DNA of 35,772 nucleotides from an uncultured Pseudomonadota bacterium (GTDB lineage: Bacteria > Pseudomonadota > Alphaproteobacteria > RUG11792): positions 1-35,772 of the forward strand of contig CACXNL010000009.1 of NCBI GenBank assembly GCA_902769055.1, given 5' to 3'. A program made the translations under genes and the position numbers. Below, in pieces: positions 1 to 9,004 of the stretch (its first letter is position 1; every line of letters begins with the position of its first letter). The notes under the pieces are model-generated. The model had not been told where the DNA came from and made no database searches. It worked only from the letters and a program-made list of their open reading frames with translations.

Positions 1-411
1 TTCAACAGAAACGCCATATTTTTGTGCGTAACCCACAACTTCTTTCGTTACAGTGACATTTTCTTCAAAATCCAGCGAACTTGCATCAATCATAACTGAA
101 GAAAAACCATTATCTATTGCCTGTTTACAAATCTCGAAATCTTTTCCATGGTCTAAATGCAAAACTAACGGTACCTCAGAGCTTTCAGCTGCGGCTGATA
201 CCATAGCTCTGAGGTAACCGAAACCGATGTATTTTATTGCCGACGACGATGCTTGCAAAATAACCGGCGTTTTAAGCTCATTTGCTCCAGCGACTATCGC
301 TTGTATAACCTCCATATTCGTGAAGTTAAATGCCCCCACCGCAACCTTACGTTGCACGGCATCTTGCAAAATCTCAGCGGCAGAAACTAACTTTGCGTTT
401 GCAAACATCAT
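1..411 (-). CDS. fba: Class II fructose-bisphosphate aldolase, N-terminal part (cut by window edge)
   Basis: The frame is open from an ATG at 411 to the first base of the window, giving the first 137 residues. Translation shows the class II aldolase pattern: an early VAVGAFNFTNMEV segment, then LHLDHGKDF carrying a zinc-ligand His after the active-site Asp, and SSVMIDASSLDFEEN. This family splits fructose-1,6-bisphosphate (or tagatose-bisphosphate) into two triose phosphates in the cytosol, using zinc. The start shares one base with the rlpA stop (TAATG), so translation is probably coupled. A second ATG follows immediately (408). Fba, GatY and KbaY cannot be separated from this part alone; the glycolytic enzyme is the default reading. 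Confidence 0.9.
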   Translation of the reverse strand, partial: MMFANAKLVSAAEILQDAVQRKVAVGAFNFTNMEVIQAIVAGANELKTPVILQASSSAIKYIGFGYLRAMVSAAAESSEVPLVLHLDHGKDFEICKQAIDNGFSSVMIDASSLDFEENVTVTKEVVGYAQKYGVSVE

Positions 412-1130
412 TAAATCTTTTTTAGACACTTTCCGAGATTATTGTAACGCTTTTTTACGCGCCCCTGAGGCTTATCGTTCGGCTTAGTCGTTTTCGCAGA
501 CTTCGCAGATTTTACGGACTTCACCATCGTTATCTTCGGTTCGGTATACAAATCCGGGCGCATTCCACGGATTTCCTGAAAATATACCTCCGCCCAAGAA
601 CGCCCCTTTGCGTCGCGCTTATTTTTGCAATTTCGCCCAATGTATTGTGACAACTTCAGACTATCCGAAACTAGCGTCTGCACTCTCACCGGCGACGGCT
701 TCATATGATGTATGCCCAGCGCCCTCGCAGCACTGTATGAAAGGTCGATTATTCGCCCCTGATAAACAAAAGGTCCTCGGTCGTCTACGACAACTATAAC
801 CGACTTTCCAGTTTTATAGCTTGTTACTTTCACAACCGACGGTATCGGCAGCGTTTTGTGCGCCGCCGTCATTGCCATTTTGTTGAACCGCTCACCACTA
901 GCCTTCGATTTCCCGTGAAAATCATCACCATACCACGACGCAATTCCGACTTTATCGTATTCGTAATAATCCTGTGGATGATGCCAAGAACCGCGACAAA
1001 AATACGTTTTGCTCGACATATGCACCGGACCTACAGGCGTCCTCGTTGCGCACCCAACAAGGAAAATCAACGTCGTGTATAGGAGCCTTCTGGACAAATC
1101 CTTACACGTACTTGCGCAATTTTTCCGCAT
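411..1130 (-). CDS. rlpA: RlpA-like septal lytic transglycosylase, lipoprotein
   Basis: A 239-residue protein. A basic start and hydrophobic stretch end in a lipobox LVGC with Cys27, so it should be an outer-membrane lipoprotein. A double-psi beta-barrel follows (about residues 60-150): GIASWYGDDFHG, SGERF with Glu80, TAAHKTLP with His91, and DDRGPF with Asp117, matching the Glu and Asp known as catalytic in Pseudomonas RlpA. RlpA cleaves denuded peptidoglycan strands at the septum. The usual C-terminal SPOR domain is absent; the tail is Lys/Ser-rich instead, so septal targeting by denuded glycan is doubtful. The start overlaps the end of the M16 peptidase gene by 29 bp, and its stop overlaps the aldolase start. 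Confidence 0.9.
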   Translation of the reverse strand: MRKNCASTCKDLSRRLLYTTLIFLVGCATRTPVGPVHMSSKTYFCRGSWHHPQDYYEYDKVGIASWYGDDFHGKSKASGERFNKMAMTAAHKTLPIPSVVKVTSYKTGKSVIVVVDDRGPFVYQGRIIDLSYSAARALGIHHMKPSPVRVQTLVSDSLKLSQYIGRNCKNKRDAKGRSWAEVYFQEIRGMRPDLYTEPKITMVKSVKSAKSAKTTKPNDKPQGRVKKRYNNLGKCLKKI

Positions 1131-2343
1131 CTTTGCCTTTTCCTATAAGCGCCAAGGTCGGCTTTTTATTGAAAATTCTATTTGCTAACTTCTTTAATGA
1201 AGTTACCGATATTTTTTCTATACGTTCAACAACTTCCGACGGCTCCATAATTCGTCCAAGGTGTATGTATTGATTTGCCAACCTCTCCATCCTCGTCGAC
1301 GAGCTTTCAAGCCCCATCATTAGAGATGCTTTCAATTGCATTTTTGCTTTAGCGATCTCTTCCTCCGTTATATCGTTCTGTATTTTCTCAAACTCTGCCA
1401 ACGACAACTTAACAACCTCTTCAGCTTTACTATCCTCGCAAGCAGCGTATACCCCAAAAGCTCCAGTGTCGCGATAATTGCTAGCAAACGAAAATACAGC
1501 ATACGTCAAGCCGCGCTTTTCTCTGATTTCCTGGAATAACCGCGAAGACATACCACCACCGAGTATTGCCGACAAAATTGTCAAATCGAATTTCTCGTCG
1601 CTCGTGTGACTAACTCCCTCAAATCCAAATATCAGGTGCGTTTGCTCTAAATCTTTTTGCTTAAACGTAAATCCACCCTTATAAACCTGCTTCCCGACCG
1701 GTTCTACATCGAACTTCCGCATATTGGAGGCAAATTTATTTGCTAATTCAACAAATTCAGCGTGCTCGATTTTTCCGCTAGCAGACAAGACCATTTTGTC
1801 CGTGGAGTATTTTGTTCTTAGATACATATCGAGGTCGGATGGTTTATACGACAAAATTTCATCTTCACTTCCCAGGATTTGCGTACCTAGTTTTTCATTT
1901 TCGTAACACTTCGCCTGGAACATATCGAAAACATAATCATCCGGTGCATCGTTCAGCTGGCGTATTTCTTGGATAATCACGCCTTGCTCTTTAGCAAATT
2001 CCTCTGCATCGAAAGTCGAATTTTGAATAATATCGGTAATAATATCAACCGCCAGAGGTACATTTTCCTTCAACACCTTCGCGTGAAATGCCGTAACTTC
2101 TTTGCTCGTATATGCATTTATATATCCTCCGACCGACTCAATAGCGTACGATATTTGCAGTGCCGACCGCGTTTTCGTTCCTTTAAATGCCATATGCTCA
2201 AGAAAGTGCGAAATGCCAGTCTGTTTATTACTTTCATTAACTGAACCAACATTTACAAACAAGCCAATTGATGCCGTTTCGAAATTATCAATACTATCAG
2301 TTGCAACGGTTAACCCATTGCCCAATTGCTCAATTCTTGCCAA
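1102..2343 (-). CDS. M16 family zinc metallopeptidase (mitochondrial processing peptidase-like)
   Basis: About 413 residues. The inverted zinc motif HxxEH is present as HFLEH near residue 46, followed by MAFKGT and, further on, the AKEQGVIIQEI segment that holds the third zinc ligand in M16B peptidases. A C-terminal M16 half with REKRGLTYAVFSF is also present. Relatives include PqqL, bacterial processing peptidases and the beta subunit of the mitochondrial enzyme; they cut small or unfolded peptides. An ATG at 2385 is in frame but has no ribosome site. A TTG at 2343 has GGAG seven bases upstream and gives the typical short N-terminus (ARIEQLGNGL), so I prefer it. It is first gene of the rlpA-aldolase run. 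Confidence 0.88.
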   Translation of the reverse strand: MARIEQLGNGLTVATDSIDNFETASIGLFVNVGSVNESNKQTGISHFLEHMAFKGTKTRSALQISYAIESVGGYINAYTSKEVTAFHAKVLKENVPLAVDIITDIIQNSTFDAEEFAKEQGVIIQEIRQLNDAPDDYVFDMFQAKCYENEKLGTQILGSEDEILSYKPSDLDMYLRTKYSTDKMVLSASGKIEHAEFVELANKFASNMRKFDVEPVGKQVYKGGFTFKQKDLEQTHLIFGFEGVSHTSDEKFDLTILSAILGGGMSSRLFQEIREKRGLTYAVFSFASNYRDTGAFGVYAACEDSKAEEVVKLSLAEFEKIQNDITEEEIAKAKMQLKASLMMGLESSSTRMERLANQYIHLGRIMEPSEVVERIEKISVTSLKKLANRIFNKKPTLALIGKGKDAEKLRKYV

Positions 2344-2508
2344 AACACCACTCCAAATTCCCGCATAACACGGACATTCTAGCAAATTTGGGACGCTGGT
2401 ATCTACACGCCGATATCTACAGAGAGGGGAAGAGCGTGCCGTAGTGATCTCCTATTTGCGTTTTTTAAAAGTTCATGCGACAATTTCCGGATATACAGCA
2501 AGGTTTCG

Positions 2509-3759
2509 ATGGCTATCAGAGGTAAAGAGGCAGGGAACGGCTATTTTATGATAAAAATGCTTTCTAATATACCGCGTACTATAAGGATAGTCGGAGGGGT
2601 GTCGTTCCTTCTGAATGTATCCACTCTGATGATCTTCAGCCTGTTTGGGCTATACCTTCACGACAAATTACATGTAGATTTTTCCAAAATCGGTCTTCTT
2701 GACGGAACAATTGAGGCTTTATCTTTCGTGATGAAAATATTTTCAGGAGTTATGAGCGATTTTCTTATGAATCGCAAACTAATTTTTTTAACTGGCGCAA
2801 TTTGCCTTTTCATAGCTAAACCGATGGAAGCTATTGCCACAAACTACTGGTCATTGTTTCAGGCAAAAATTCTGGAACGAATTGGGAATGGGTTACAATC
2901 AACTCCACGCGATGCTATAGTGGGCGATTGGGCGCCAAAAGAACGCAAGGCAACATGTTTTGGACTGAGGCAATCGCTTGCTGCATTGGGCTCTGTTGTT
3001 GGAGCAATTTTGGCAGCGATGCTTTTCAAAGCATCTGTAGGTGACTTTCAATTTGTGTTTTGGATGGCGTCAATTCCGTCATTTATCGCTGTTTGCCTCA
3101 TTATTATTTGCGTAAAGGATAAAAAATCGGTAACTCCTCGGAATAGCGAAGGTCATTTTAAGTACCGCAAGATAACATTAAAAGACATAATGGGGCTCGG
3201 AGTTGAATACTGGATATTGATTGCGGTTGCTTGTACATATATGGTTGCGAAAGTTTCGGAATCTATAGTGATCTTATACGTTGTAGATGCCCTAGGATTG
3301 CCGAAATACGCAGCGCCGGTTTGTATGATAGTGTATCAAATCGGCAACAGTTTAATATCACTACCGATTGGAGTTATTTCCGATAAGCTCAAAAATCGAG
3401 AATGCATGTTTGTTTTTGGGATAGTGATGTTTTTATTGTCCGATATGTTATTCATATTTGGGAACAATTTAACTGTGATGTGTATAGCGCTTCTGTTTTT
3501 GGGAGCATATATCGGAGTAACGCAAAGTGTTTTCCTAGCTAAAATTATTGATATAGTTCCTGCAGATTTGAAAGGCACAGGAATTGGAATATACAACTTG
3601 GTGTGCGCTATATCACTGTTTGTTGGAGGAGCTATGGCTGGGTATATTGCCGATACATATTCTTTACGCCACTCATTCATAGCAAGTTCAGTTCTTGCCA
3701 CGATTTCCCTATTAACTATATTATTCTCAAGACGTGTTACAAGGTTATTATGCAAATAG
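2509..3759 (+). CDS. Major facilitator superfamily transporter
   Basis: A 416-residue, very hydrophobic protein with about twelve predicted membrane helices. The loop around residues 120-165 reads ERIGNGLQSTPRDAIVGDW followed by FGLRQSLAALGSVVGA, the pattern of a bacterial MFS branch in which ER.GKG.R..PRDA is common. The substrate cannot be read from sequence; an exporter or a metabolite uptake carrier are both possible. The ATG at 2509 has AAGG five bases upstream; a second ATG at 2548 would drop a polar 13-residue leader and is a fair alternative. It is divergent from the M16 gene across a 120-165 bp gap. Its stop lies within a small AT-rich inverted repeat. Confidence 0.85.
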   Translation: MAIRGKEAGNGYFMIKMLSNIPRTIRIVGGVSFLLNVSTLMIFSLFGLYLHDKLHVDFSKIGLLDGTIEALSFVMKIFSGVMSDFLMNRKLIFLTGAICLFIAKPMEAIATNYWSLFQAKILERIGNGLQSTPRDAIVGDWAPKERKATCFGLRQSLAALGSVVGAILAAMLFKASVGDFQFVFWMASIPSFIAVCLIIICVKDKKSVTPRNSEGHFKYRKITLKDIMGLGVEYWILIAVACTYMVAKVSESIVILYVVDALGLPKYAAPVCMIVYQIGNSLISLPIGVISDKLKNRECMFVFGIVMFLLSDMLFIFGNNLTVMCIALLFLGAYIGVTQSVFLAKIIDIVPADLKGTGIGIYNLVCAISLFVGGAMAGYIADTYSLRHSFIASSVLATISLLTILFSRRVTRLLCK

Positions 3760-3777
3760 TTAATAGTCGTTAACTAT
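3756..3777. repeat. AT-rich inverted repeat at end of MFS gene
   Basis: ATAGTTAA at 3756-3763 and TTAACTAT at 3770-3777 are perfect inverted copies around a six-base loop. No T-run follows, so it is a weak terminator; an operator for the promoter 35 bp downstream is equally possible. Confidence 0.4.
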
Positions 3778-3790
3778 TTAGTTAAAATGT

Positions 3791-3824
3791 TTTTGCAATG
3801 ATTTTTTATGTTATAATCTAATTA
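3791..3824 (+). promoter_or_regulatory. Extended -10 promoter for the coiled-coil/prepilin pair
   Basis: TATAAT at 3812-3817 is exact and is preceded by TG at 3809-3810, giving an extended -10 element (TGtTATAAT). No good -35 box is seen, which is usual for this promoter class. The start site would be near 3824, about 29 bases before the GTG start codon. Confidence 0.6.
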
Positions 3825-3852
3825 GATAGGTGTTCGTACTGGGGAGAATTCT

Positions 3853-4710
3853 GTGAACATAAAGAATTTTGTATATTTCGTCTCGATTTTGGGGTTAATG
3901 GGAGAGAGCTCAGCTGGTGAGATAGCTGAAAAAATAATAGATGCGAAGAAAAAGATCGGAGAACTGGAGGTTCAACAGACGACCATTGCCCTACAACTAG
4001 CTCGGGAAGGACAGAATTTAAAGCAAATAGAAAATAATGCAATGCTGGATACGCAAAATTTTATATCTTCAGAAAAAGATAAAACATCCCAATTGAAAAC
4101 AGCGTTGGAGAAAATCGACGAATTGGCTAAAAAACAATCAGACTTAATAATCCAAGTGGAAAAATTGCGTGCAGAGATTTCTGAAACAAAGGAGCAACAA
4201 AAAAAGGCTTTAGCTGAGGAAATAAAAAATAGTTCCGAAGAACCGATAGCTGATGAGGAGAACAAGGACAAAACAGATAAGAGATCTTCTAAGAAAATTT
4301 CAGATACTGAAGGGAAAATAGAGATTGATAGGAGTGATGCTACAAAATCTTCAAAAAAGGCTTCGAAGAACGTATCCGAGAAGGATATGTCTAGCACTGA
4401 ATTGGAAGAAGGAGATGTTGTAAATGATGATGAAACGAAAAATTCTGACAAGGACGGTTCCAAAAAAGACATCGAGATAACAGATGATGTCCCTGATGCT
4501 GATACTTCAGCAAAAAATACTGAAACTGACAAAGATAACGATGCCAATGAAAGTTCCGAGGATAACGAACTTGAGGCGAATAAGGCGATTGAAGATGCCG
4601 AAAAAGCAACAGAAGAAGGTGCAGTAAATGATGAAACCTCTGAAGAAACACCGGAAAAGCTGCCGGAAGCAGAACCAACTGAAATTTCTGAAAACAGTAA
4701 TGAAGAGTAG
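3853..4710 (+). CDS. Secreted coiled-coil protein with long acidic tail
   Basis: 285 residues from a GTG start with GGGGAG six bases upstream. I do not recognise a family. Residues 1-21 look like a signal peptide (basic start, hydrophobic core, small residues SSAG). Residues 23-115 form a Lys/Glu/Gln-rich heptad pattern typical of a coiled coil. From about 117 to the end the chain is almost only Glu, Asp, Lys, Ser, Asn and Thr, strongly acidic and probably disordered. It overlaps the downstream prepilin-like gene by 11 bp, so the two are translated together. A role as a periplasmic or surface spacer linked to pilin assembly is inference only. Confidence 0.75.
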   Translation: MNIKNFVYFVSILGLMGESSAGEIAEKIIDAKKKIGELEVQQTTIALQLAREGQNLKQIENNAMLDTQNFISSEKDKTSQLKTALEKIDELAKKQSDLIIQVEKLRAEISETKEQQKKALAEEIKNSSEEPIADEENKDKTDKRSSKKISDTEGKIEIDRSDATKSSKKASKNVSEKDMSSTELEEGDVVNDDETKNSDKDGSKKDIEITDDVPDADTSAKNTETDKDNDANESSEDNELEANKAIEDAEKATEEGAVNDETSEETPEKLPEAEPTEISENSNEE

Positions 4711-5275
4711 GCTTTGTCGCATTTTCGATAAAAGACTTGATGGGTTTTCCCTGATGGAAATATCTATTGTCCTATTGATAATAGGAGTTATAGCCGGAGG
4801 AATGCTAAAAGGACGCGACTTAATTGAGGTAGCACAGGTTAGATCGGTTGTGAATGATTATCAAAATATACAAAATGTGATTGAAAGCTATATAAATTCA
4901 TATGGAGCACTTCCAGGTGACGATGCCACGGCAAGCGAAAAATTTCAAAATGTTTCCAATGGAGATGGCGATGGGATTATTTCAGAAAGTGATGCGAAAA
5001 AAGTAACAGAGCATCTTTTCGCCGCAAGACTTATCGATTCAAAGGATTTCAAAGCCCCCAAACTTGGAGGTAAATACGATATAGTTTCCGAAGATGGAGA
5101 TATAAAACTTAGAATATCTAATAATGGGAAAGCGGTTTTGAGTAAAAGGCAAGCGCTCTCTCTTATCTCAAAGATAAATGAGATGTTCGGAAATAGTGCA
5201 ACTCTAATAGAAACAGTTCCGGAACTTTCTATAGATGCAAACCAGAAATACGCGATTAAAATGAAAATCAAGTAA
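4700..5275 (+). CDS. Type IV prepilin-like protein
   Basis: 191 residues from the ATG at 4700, inside the end of the preceding gene. A short basic leader is followed by DG|FSLMEISIVLLIIGVIAGG, the class III signal: Gly at -1, Phe at +1 and Glu at +5, then a hydrophobic helix. A prepilin peptidase would cut after the Gly and methylate the Phe. The body has SYGALPGDD and a loop NGDGDGIISESD that fits a calcium-binding EF-hand-like loop, as in related pilin and pseudopilin families. No assembly ATPase, platform protein or peptidase gene is in the window. An in-frame ATG at 4628 would bury the signal under 24 more residues and is unlikely. Confidence 0.85.
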   Translation: MKSRLCRIFDKRLDGFSLMEISIVLLIIGVIAGGMLKGRDLIEVAQVRSVVNDYQNIQNVIESYINSYGALPGDDATASEKFQNVSNGDGDGIISESDAKKVTEHLFAARLIDSKDFKAPKLGGKYDIVSEDGDIKLRISNNGKAVLSKRQALSLISKINEMFGNSATLIETVPELSIDANQKYAIKMKIK

Positions 5276-5335
5276 ACGTTGGGGGCAATGACGAAGTCTC
5301 AGCTTTATTCACTGCTCGCACCGTACTCGCTGTAA

Positions 5336-7276
5336 CTATTCAGCATCCTGCTCGTCATTCTCCTTTGTGACCTCGCTTATCAACTTTTTATCTATTTTGA
5401 CTTTCATCGAACCTCTAAATGCCGATACAGTCTGCTCTAACACTTCGTCCACGATATTTGCACAATATCGTGCAACGATCCCGGCGACTTCCGGCGATGT
5501 TTGCGCCTTAGTTTCAGTGCCTCCATTTCCAATTATGACGTATTCAGTATCCGACGCTTTCGCATAAGTAACCTCGCCCGGTCTTAAAGTTGACATTAGA
5601 TTAACAATTAAAGACGTATTTGGTATTTCTTTTGCTATACGAGCTATATCGGTAGCGTTTTTCTTTGTTAAAAGATCATACTTCGATACCTTGTATTCGT
5701 TCGTTTTGTATTTACGTTTCAATTCTACAACTCCCCCCTTCCCTTTTGATGTCATCTCCCGCATTTCGTCACTTAACGCTTTGTTCGCAACTTCCATTTT
5801 GTAATCATGTGTTACTTTCGCTTTTATTGCTTCATACCCCGGGATACATGCCGAGTTGATTTTATTTACAACGACTACGAATGACTTCAGGTCTGTTTCC
5901 CGTGATGCCACTATCTGACTCGCTTGTTTTTCGTCCGTCTCAAATATCGCTTCTACTAAATCTTTTGCGGTATCTTCATCGGGCGCTATTGCGCCTAATC
6001 TAGCGTAGCCATCTCGTGGCATCGATGTTATTTGAGTTACCCTCATGCCGGTCTCGCGCGCTATATCCTCTATTGCTTTTCCAGCACCAAAGCCATCTTC
6101 TATTTTATTCTTTAGTTCCTTCATTCTCGCACCAAACTCGGGGGAGTTTAACATCTCATTTTGCATATCGGCACGAATTTCAGCTTTTATCTCTGCTTTA
6201 GTCCTTTGTTTAGGCTGATTTATTTTCATCACTTTATAGATATAAAATTTATTCCCAATCGAAAACACGTCGGACGTTTTCCCAAGCCTTATCGTAAATA
6301 ACTTTTTTCCTACCGCCTCGGGGAAATCTTTTCTTGTTGCCATTTTTATCGTATCTATTTCCGGTAGCAACTTTTTCATTATGCTTTTGATCTCTTTCCC
6401 TTTATTTAATAGCTCCCATGCCTTTTGAGCTGCATTCCTGGTTTCAAACGCAAATCTTTTAAACTCACGGGTTTCAGCCTGTATATACAGATCCTTGTCT
6501 TCTTGATACCTTTTTTCTACCTCGTTCTCATCCACCGCCATATCACTCGCGAGGTTGCTGTAATCAATCGTTAAAATTGATATGTCTCTAGTTTCGGGTA
6601 TCCGATATTTCTCCTTATTTTCTGCGTAATACTGCTTTGTCTCTTCATCCGTGATACTCTTGCGAGCGTTTACCGAATTTAAGTTCACCCTTGCTACCAA
6701 AATTGTATGCTCGGCTTCGAAATCTTTAGCTATCAGTTCCCTTACTATTTGCGGAAATTTGTATCCCGCCATTATCGGATGAAACAGTTGTGTCCTTTCT
6801 ACAGAGCTCTTTACACTATTTAAAAAATCGCTCTCGCTCATCCCGGATCTTCTGATGACCGTTTCGTACACTCGACTATCAAATCCCCCGTTGTTCTGAA
6901 ATTGTGGCAAAGAGTGCACTACATCAATTATGCTTTGCCTAGGGACGATAATTCCCAGTTTTTTATACGCTTGCTCTAAAACACTGGCGCTAATGAGTTT
7001 GTCCAAAACAATATCCTTGATGTTCAACTTCATTATTTCAAGAGCAGTCAGTGGTTTTGCACTCATATTTTTAATTCGTTGTTTTTCTTGAGAATACTCG
7101 TGCAAAAACTGAGATACCGTAACTCTCTCTTTACCCACAGTGAATATTGCTTTCGATGCGGAATAGTTTCTTATAATATCGCCTACTCCCCATAAACAAA
7201 AACTCAAAATAATCGCAGAAAACAACACTTTTATTGCAAAGCTGTGAGAAGCATTTCGAAAACTTTTCAATATCAT
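5336..7276 (-). CDS. ppiD: PpiD-type periplasmic folding factor, SurA_N/parvulin family
   Basis: 646 residues from the ATG at 7276. One N-terminal anchor (about residues 13-35, ending in LSFCLWGVGDII) is the hallmark of PpiD/YbaU proteins. A SurA-like chaperone domain follows (about 45-170), then a diverged parvulin-like segment around residues 240-370 and a second long helical region. PpiD works on the periplasmic side of the inner membrane near the Sec translocon, helping newly exported proteins fold. A parvulin active site is not obvious, in line with many PpiD proteins being chaperones rather than isomerases. An upstream in-frame start at 7306 has no ribosome site and adds ten residues unlike the family. 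Confidence 0.88.
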   Translation of the reverse strand: MILKSFRNASHSFAIKVLFSAIILSFCLWGVGDIIRNYSASKAIFTVGKERVTVSQFLHEYSQEKQRIKNMSAKPLTALEIMKLNIKDIVLDKLISASVLEQAYKKLGIIVPRQSIIDVVHSLPQFQNNGGFDSRVYETVIRRSGMSESDFLNSVKSSVERTQLFHPIMAGYKFPQIVRELIAKDFEAEHTILVARVNLNSVNARKSITDEETKQYYAENKEKYRIPETRDISILTIDYSNLASDMAVDENEVEKRYQEDKDLYIQAETREFKRFAFETRNAAQKAWELLNKGKEIKSIMKKLLPEIDTIKMATRKDFPEAVGKKLFTIRLGKTSDVFSIGNKFYIYKVMKINQPKQRTKAEIKAEIRADMQNEMLNSPEFGARMKELKNKIEDGFGAGKAIEDIARETGMRVTQITSMPRDGYARLGAIAPDEDTAKDLVEAIFETDEKQASQIVASRETDLKSFVVVVNKINSACIPGYEAIKAKVTHDYKMEVANKALSDEMREMTSKGKGGVVELKRKYKTNEYKVSKYDLLTKKNATDIARIAKEIPNTSLIVNLMSTLRPGEVTYAKASDTEYVIIGNGGTETKAQTSPEVAGIVARYCANIVDEVLEQTVSAFRGSMKVKIDKKLISEVTKENDEQDAE

Positions 7277-7513
7277 AACAGTGAACACAAAATACACCCG
7301 ACACACAGCATGTTATGCCATCCTGTTGTCAAATCTCAACTTTTTTGTCATTCGATACCTCTTTTACCCCGCTTTTTCAGCGTTTTTTTGAGGGGGTGGG
7401 ATGTCATATTTGCCTTCATTAAAAAATATTATGTGGATCCTATAGATTGTGTCCGGAAGGCAATAATGCTATCCTAGCGGGCGGAATAGTTAGTTTGTTT
7501 TTGAGCATTTCTT

Positions 7514-8992
7514 GTGGTAGGTAAAAAGATTTTGACGACTATTTTGCTCGGGTCTATTGTTGGCGTAATGTCTAAGGATAACAAGGAGCCGAAAAAAGAA
7601 GTTCCCGTTACTGATACGCAAAAGGCGTTGGAAAAAGCGAAGATGGAAAATTTCGAAAAAAGAATAACGAAACGAGGAACGTTGTTTGACGCATTGGAAA
7701 GTGCCCTTAGAAATAACAAGGAAATCCTATCTGCTCAGAGTGAACTTATGGCTGCTCATGAGAACCGAGTTACAGCAGCATCGGCATTTAGACCCAAAGC
7801 ATCGTTGAATTCAAAGGCTCAGTTAAGTTCAAAAAAAGATCGTAGAAAAGCAGCAAATGACAATGATACCGTTGGTCTTAAGAACAGCTATGACGATAAG
7901 GTGTTTTCATACGGCGTAGGAGTGAGCCAAAACCTATTTCATGGATTTTCGGATCTTGCTGCCTTGAAAGAAAGCGACCTCAGCATAAAATCGAAGTGGT
8001 ACGCTTATGAGGCAAAAATACAGGAGGTCTTACTAAACGTTGCCATAACGTACTTTGCGCTGATAGCGAAAAGAGATGAAATAAGCCATTTAAAGGCACT
8101 GTTAGAGGCGCGGCAAAACAGCAAAGAGGTTGCAGAGTGGAGGTATAAGACCGGGGAAGTAAAGTATCTGGATGTTTCACAAGCCATCGCTGCCGTTTCG
8201 GAGACTGAATCGAAATTGGCGGTAGCCGCGGCGGAATATATTGCAAATTGTGCGCAATTCGAGGTATTGACTGGATATAAAGTTCCACAGATTTTGACGA
8301 TGGTGGAAAAAATATTCGATGAAAACATTACCGAAAAGCAAGCCTTTGAGATTGCTAAAAAGAATAATCCTCAGATTATCGCTGCGACGTATGCATTGCT
8401 AGCTGCCAAAGAAGCGGTGAAAAAGCCGACTATAGAGTTTGTACCATCGTTGGATGTGTCGTACTCATTTGACCAAATGAGAAATCGCTCAACGAACACG
8501 CGCGGGCATGCAAGCGATAAGTTTCATGAAACTGGGAATACCGTTACCTTATCGCTAAGTGCTCCGATTTACGATGGGGGAAGAGCTAGAGCGGAGAAGC
8601 GAAAATATATTGATTTGGCAACACAAACTGCGGTTGAAAAGGAGCAAATTATAGAGAATGAGAAAACAAAGATAACTACGGTGTGGGCTGCGAAGGCAGC
8701 TGCGAAGCAGAGCTTGCTATCGGCGAGAAAGGCGGTTGAGGCGAGAAAAATAGCCTTGCATGATGCCGAGGAGGAGTATAAAACTGGTATCAAGATTGTG
8801 AATGATGTCTTGGAAGCTCAAGAGAAGTTATTTGAAGCGAAGTACATGGAAACAAAAGCCGAAAATGATTATTTTTCAAATCAATGCCGAGCAAATGCTC
8901 TGATTGGACGTATGAATCCGCAATACTTGAAATTGAAGGATAGCGGATTTAATTATAAACAGCATTATAACAAAACGAAGAATAGGTTGTAG
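7514..8992 (+). CDS. tolC: TolC-like outer membrane efflux protein
   Basis: 492 residues from a GTG start. A signal-like segment (KKILTTILLGSIVGVMS) is followed by two outer-membrane-efflux-protein repeats, about residues 45-250 and 265-480. Typical pieces are the opening TLFDALESALRNNKEILSAQ, YGVGVSQNLFHGF, and in the second repeat LSLSAPIYDGGRARAEKRKY. The long helices form the periplasmic tunnel of RND and type I export systems. It is not next to the RND pair at 20289-24916 but is the only such channel in the window and a likely partner. The ribosome site is weak, so the exact start could move by a few codons. The popZ-like gene follows 12 bases later. Confidence 0.9.
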   Translation: MVGKKILTTILLGSIVGVMSKDNKEPKKEVPVTDTQKALEKAKMENFEKRITKRGTLFDALESALRNNKEILSAQSELMAAHENRVTAASAFRPKASLNSKAQLSSKKDRRKAANDNDTVGLKNSYDDKVFSYGVGVSQNLFHGFSDLAALKESDLSIKSKWYAYEAKIQEVLLNVAITYFALIAKRDEISHLKALLEARQNSKEVAEWRYKTGEVKYLDVSQAIAAVSETESKLAVAAAEYIANCAQFEVLTGYKVPQILTMVEKIFDENITEKQAFEIAKKNNPQIIAATYALLAAKEAVKKPTIEFVPSLDVSYSFDQMRNRSTNTRGHASDKFHETGNTVTLSLSAPIYDGGRARAEKRKYIDLATQTAVEKEQIIENEKTKITTVWAAKAAAKQSLLSARKAVEARKIALHDAEEEYKTGIKIVNDVLEAQEKLFEAKYMETKAENDYFSNQCRANALIGRMNPQYLKLKDSGFNYKQHYNKTKNRL

Positions 8993-9004
8993 AGAGGAAG
9001 TGAT

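Noticed and set aside
3972-4547. Ser/Phe-rich antisense frame across the acidic coiled-coil gene
   Set aside because: It is the shadow of Glu/Lys/Asp-rich codons on the other strand, without ribosome site or homology.
7327-7332. Exact TTGACA on the minus strand upstream of ppiD
   Set aside because: No acceptable -10 box lies 15-19 bases downstream (GCTGTG at 17), so it is not called as a promoter.
7370-7389. CGCT-TTTTC-AGCG followed by seven T, terminator-like
   Set aside because: The stem is only four pairs and it lies between divergent genes with no upstream transcript to end.
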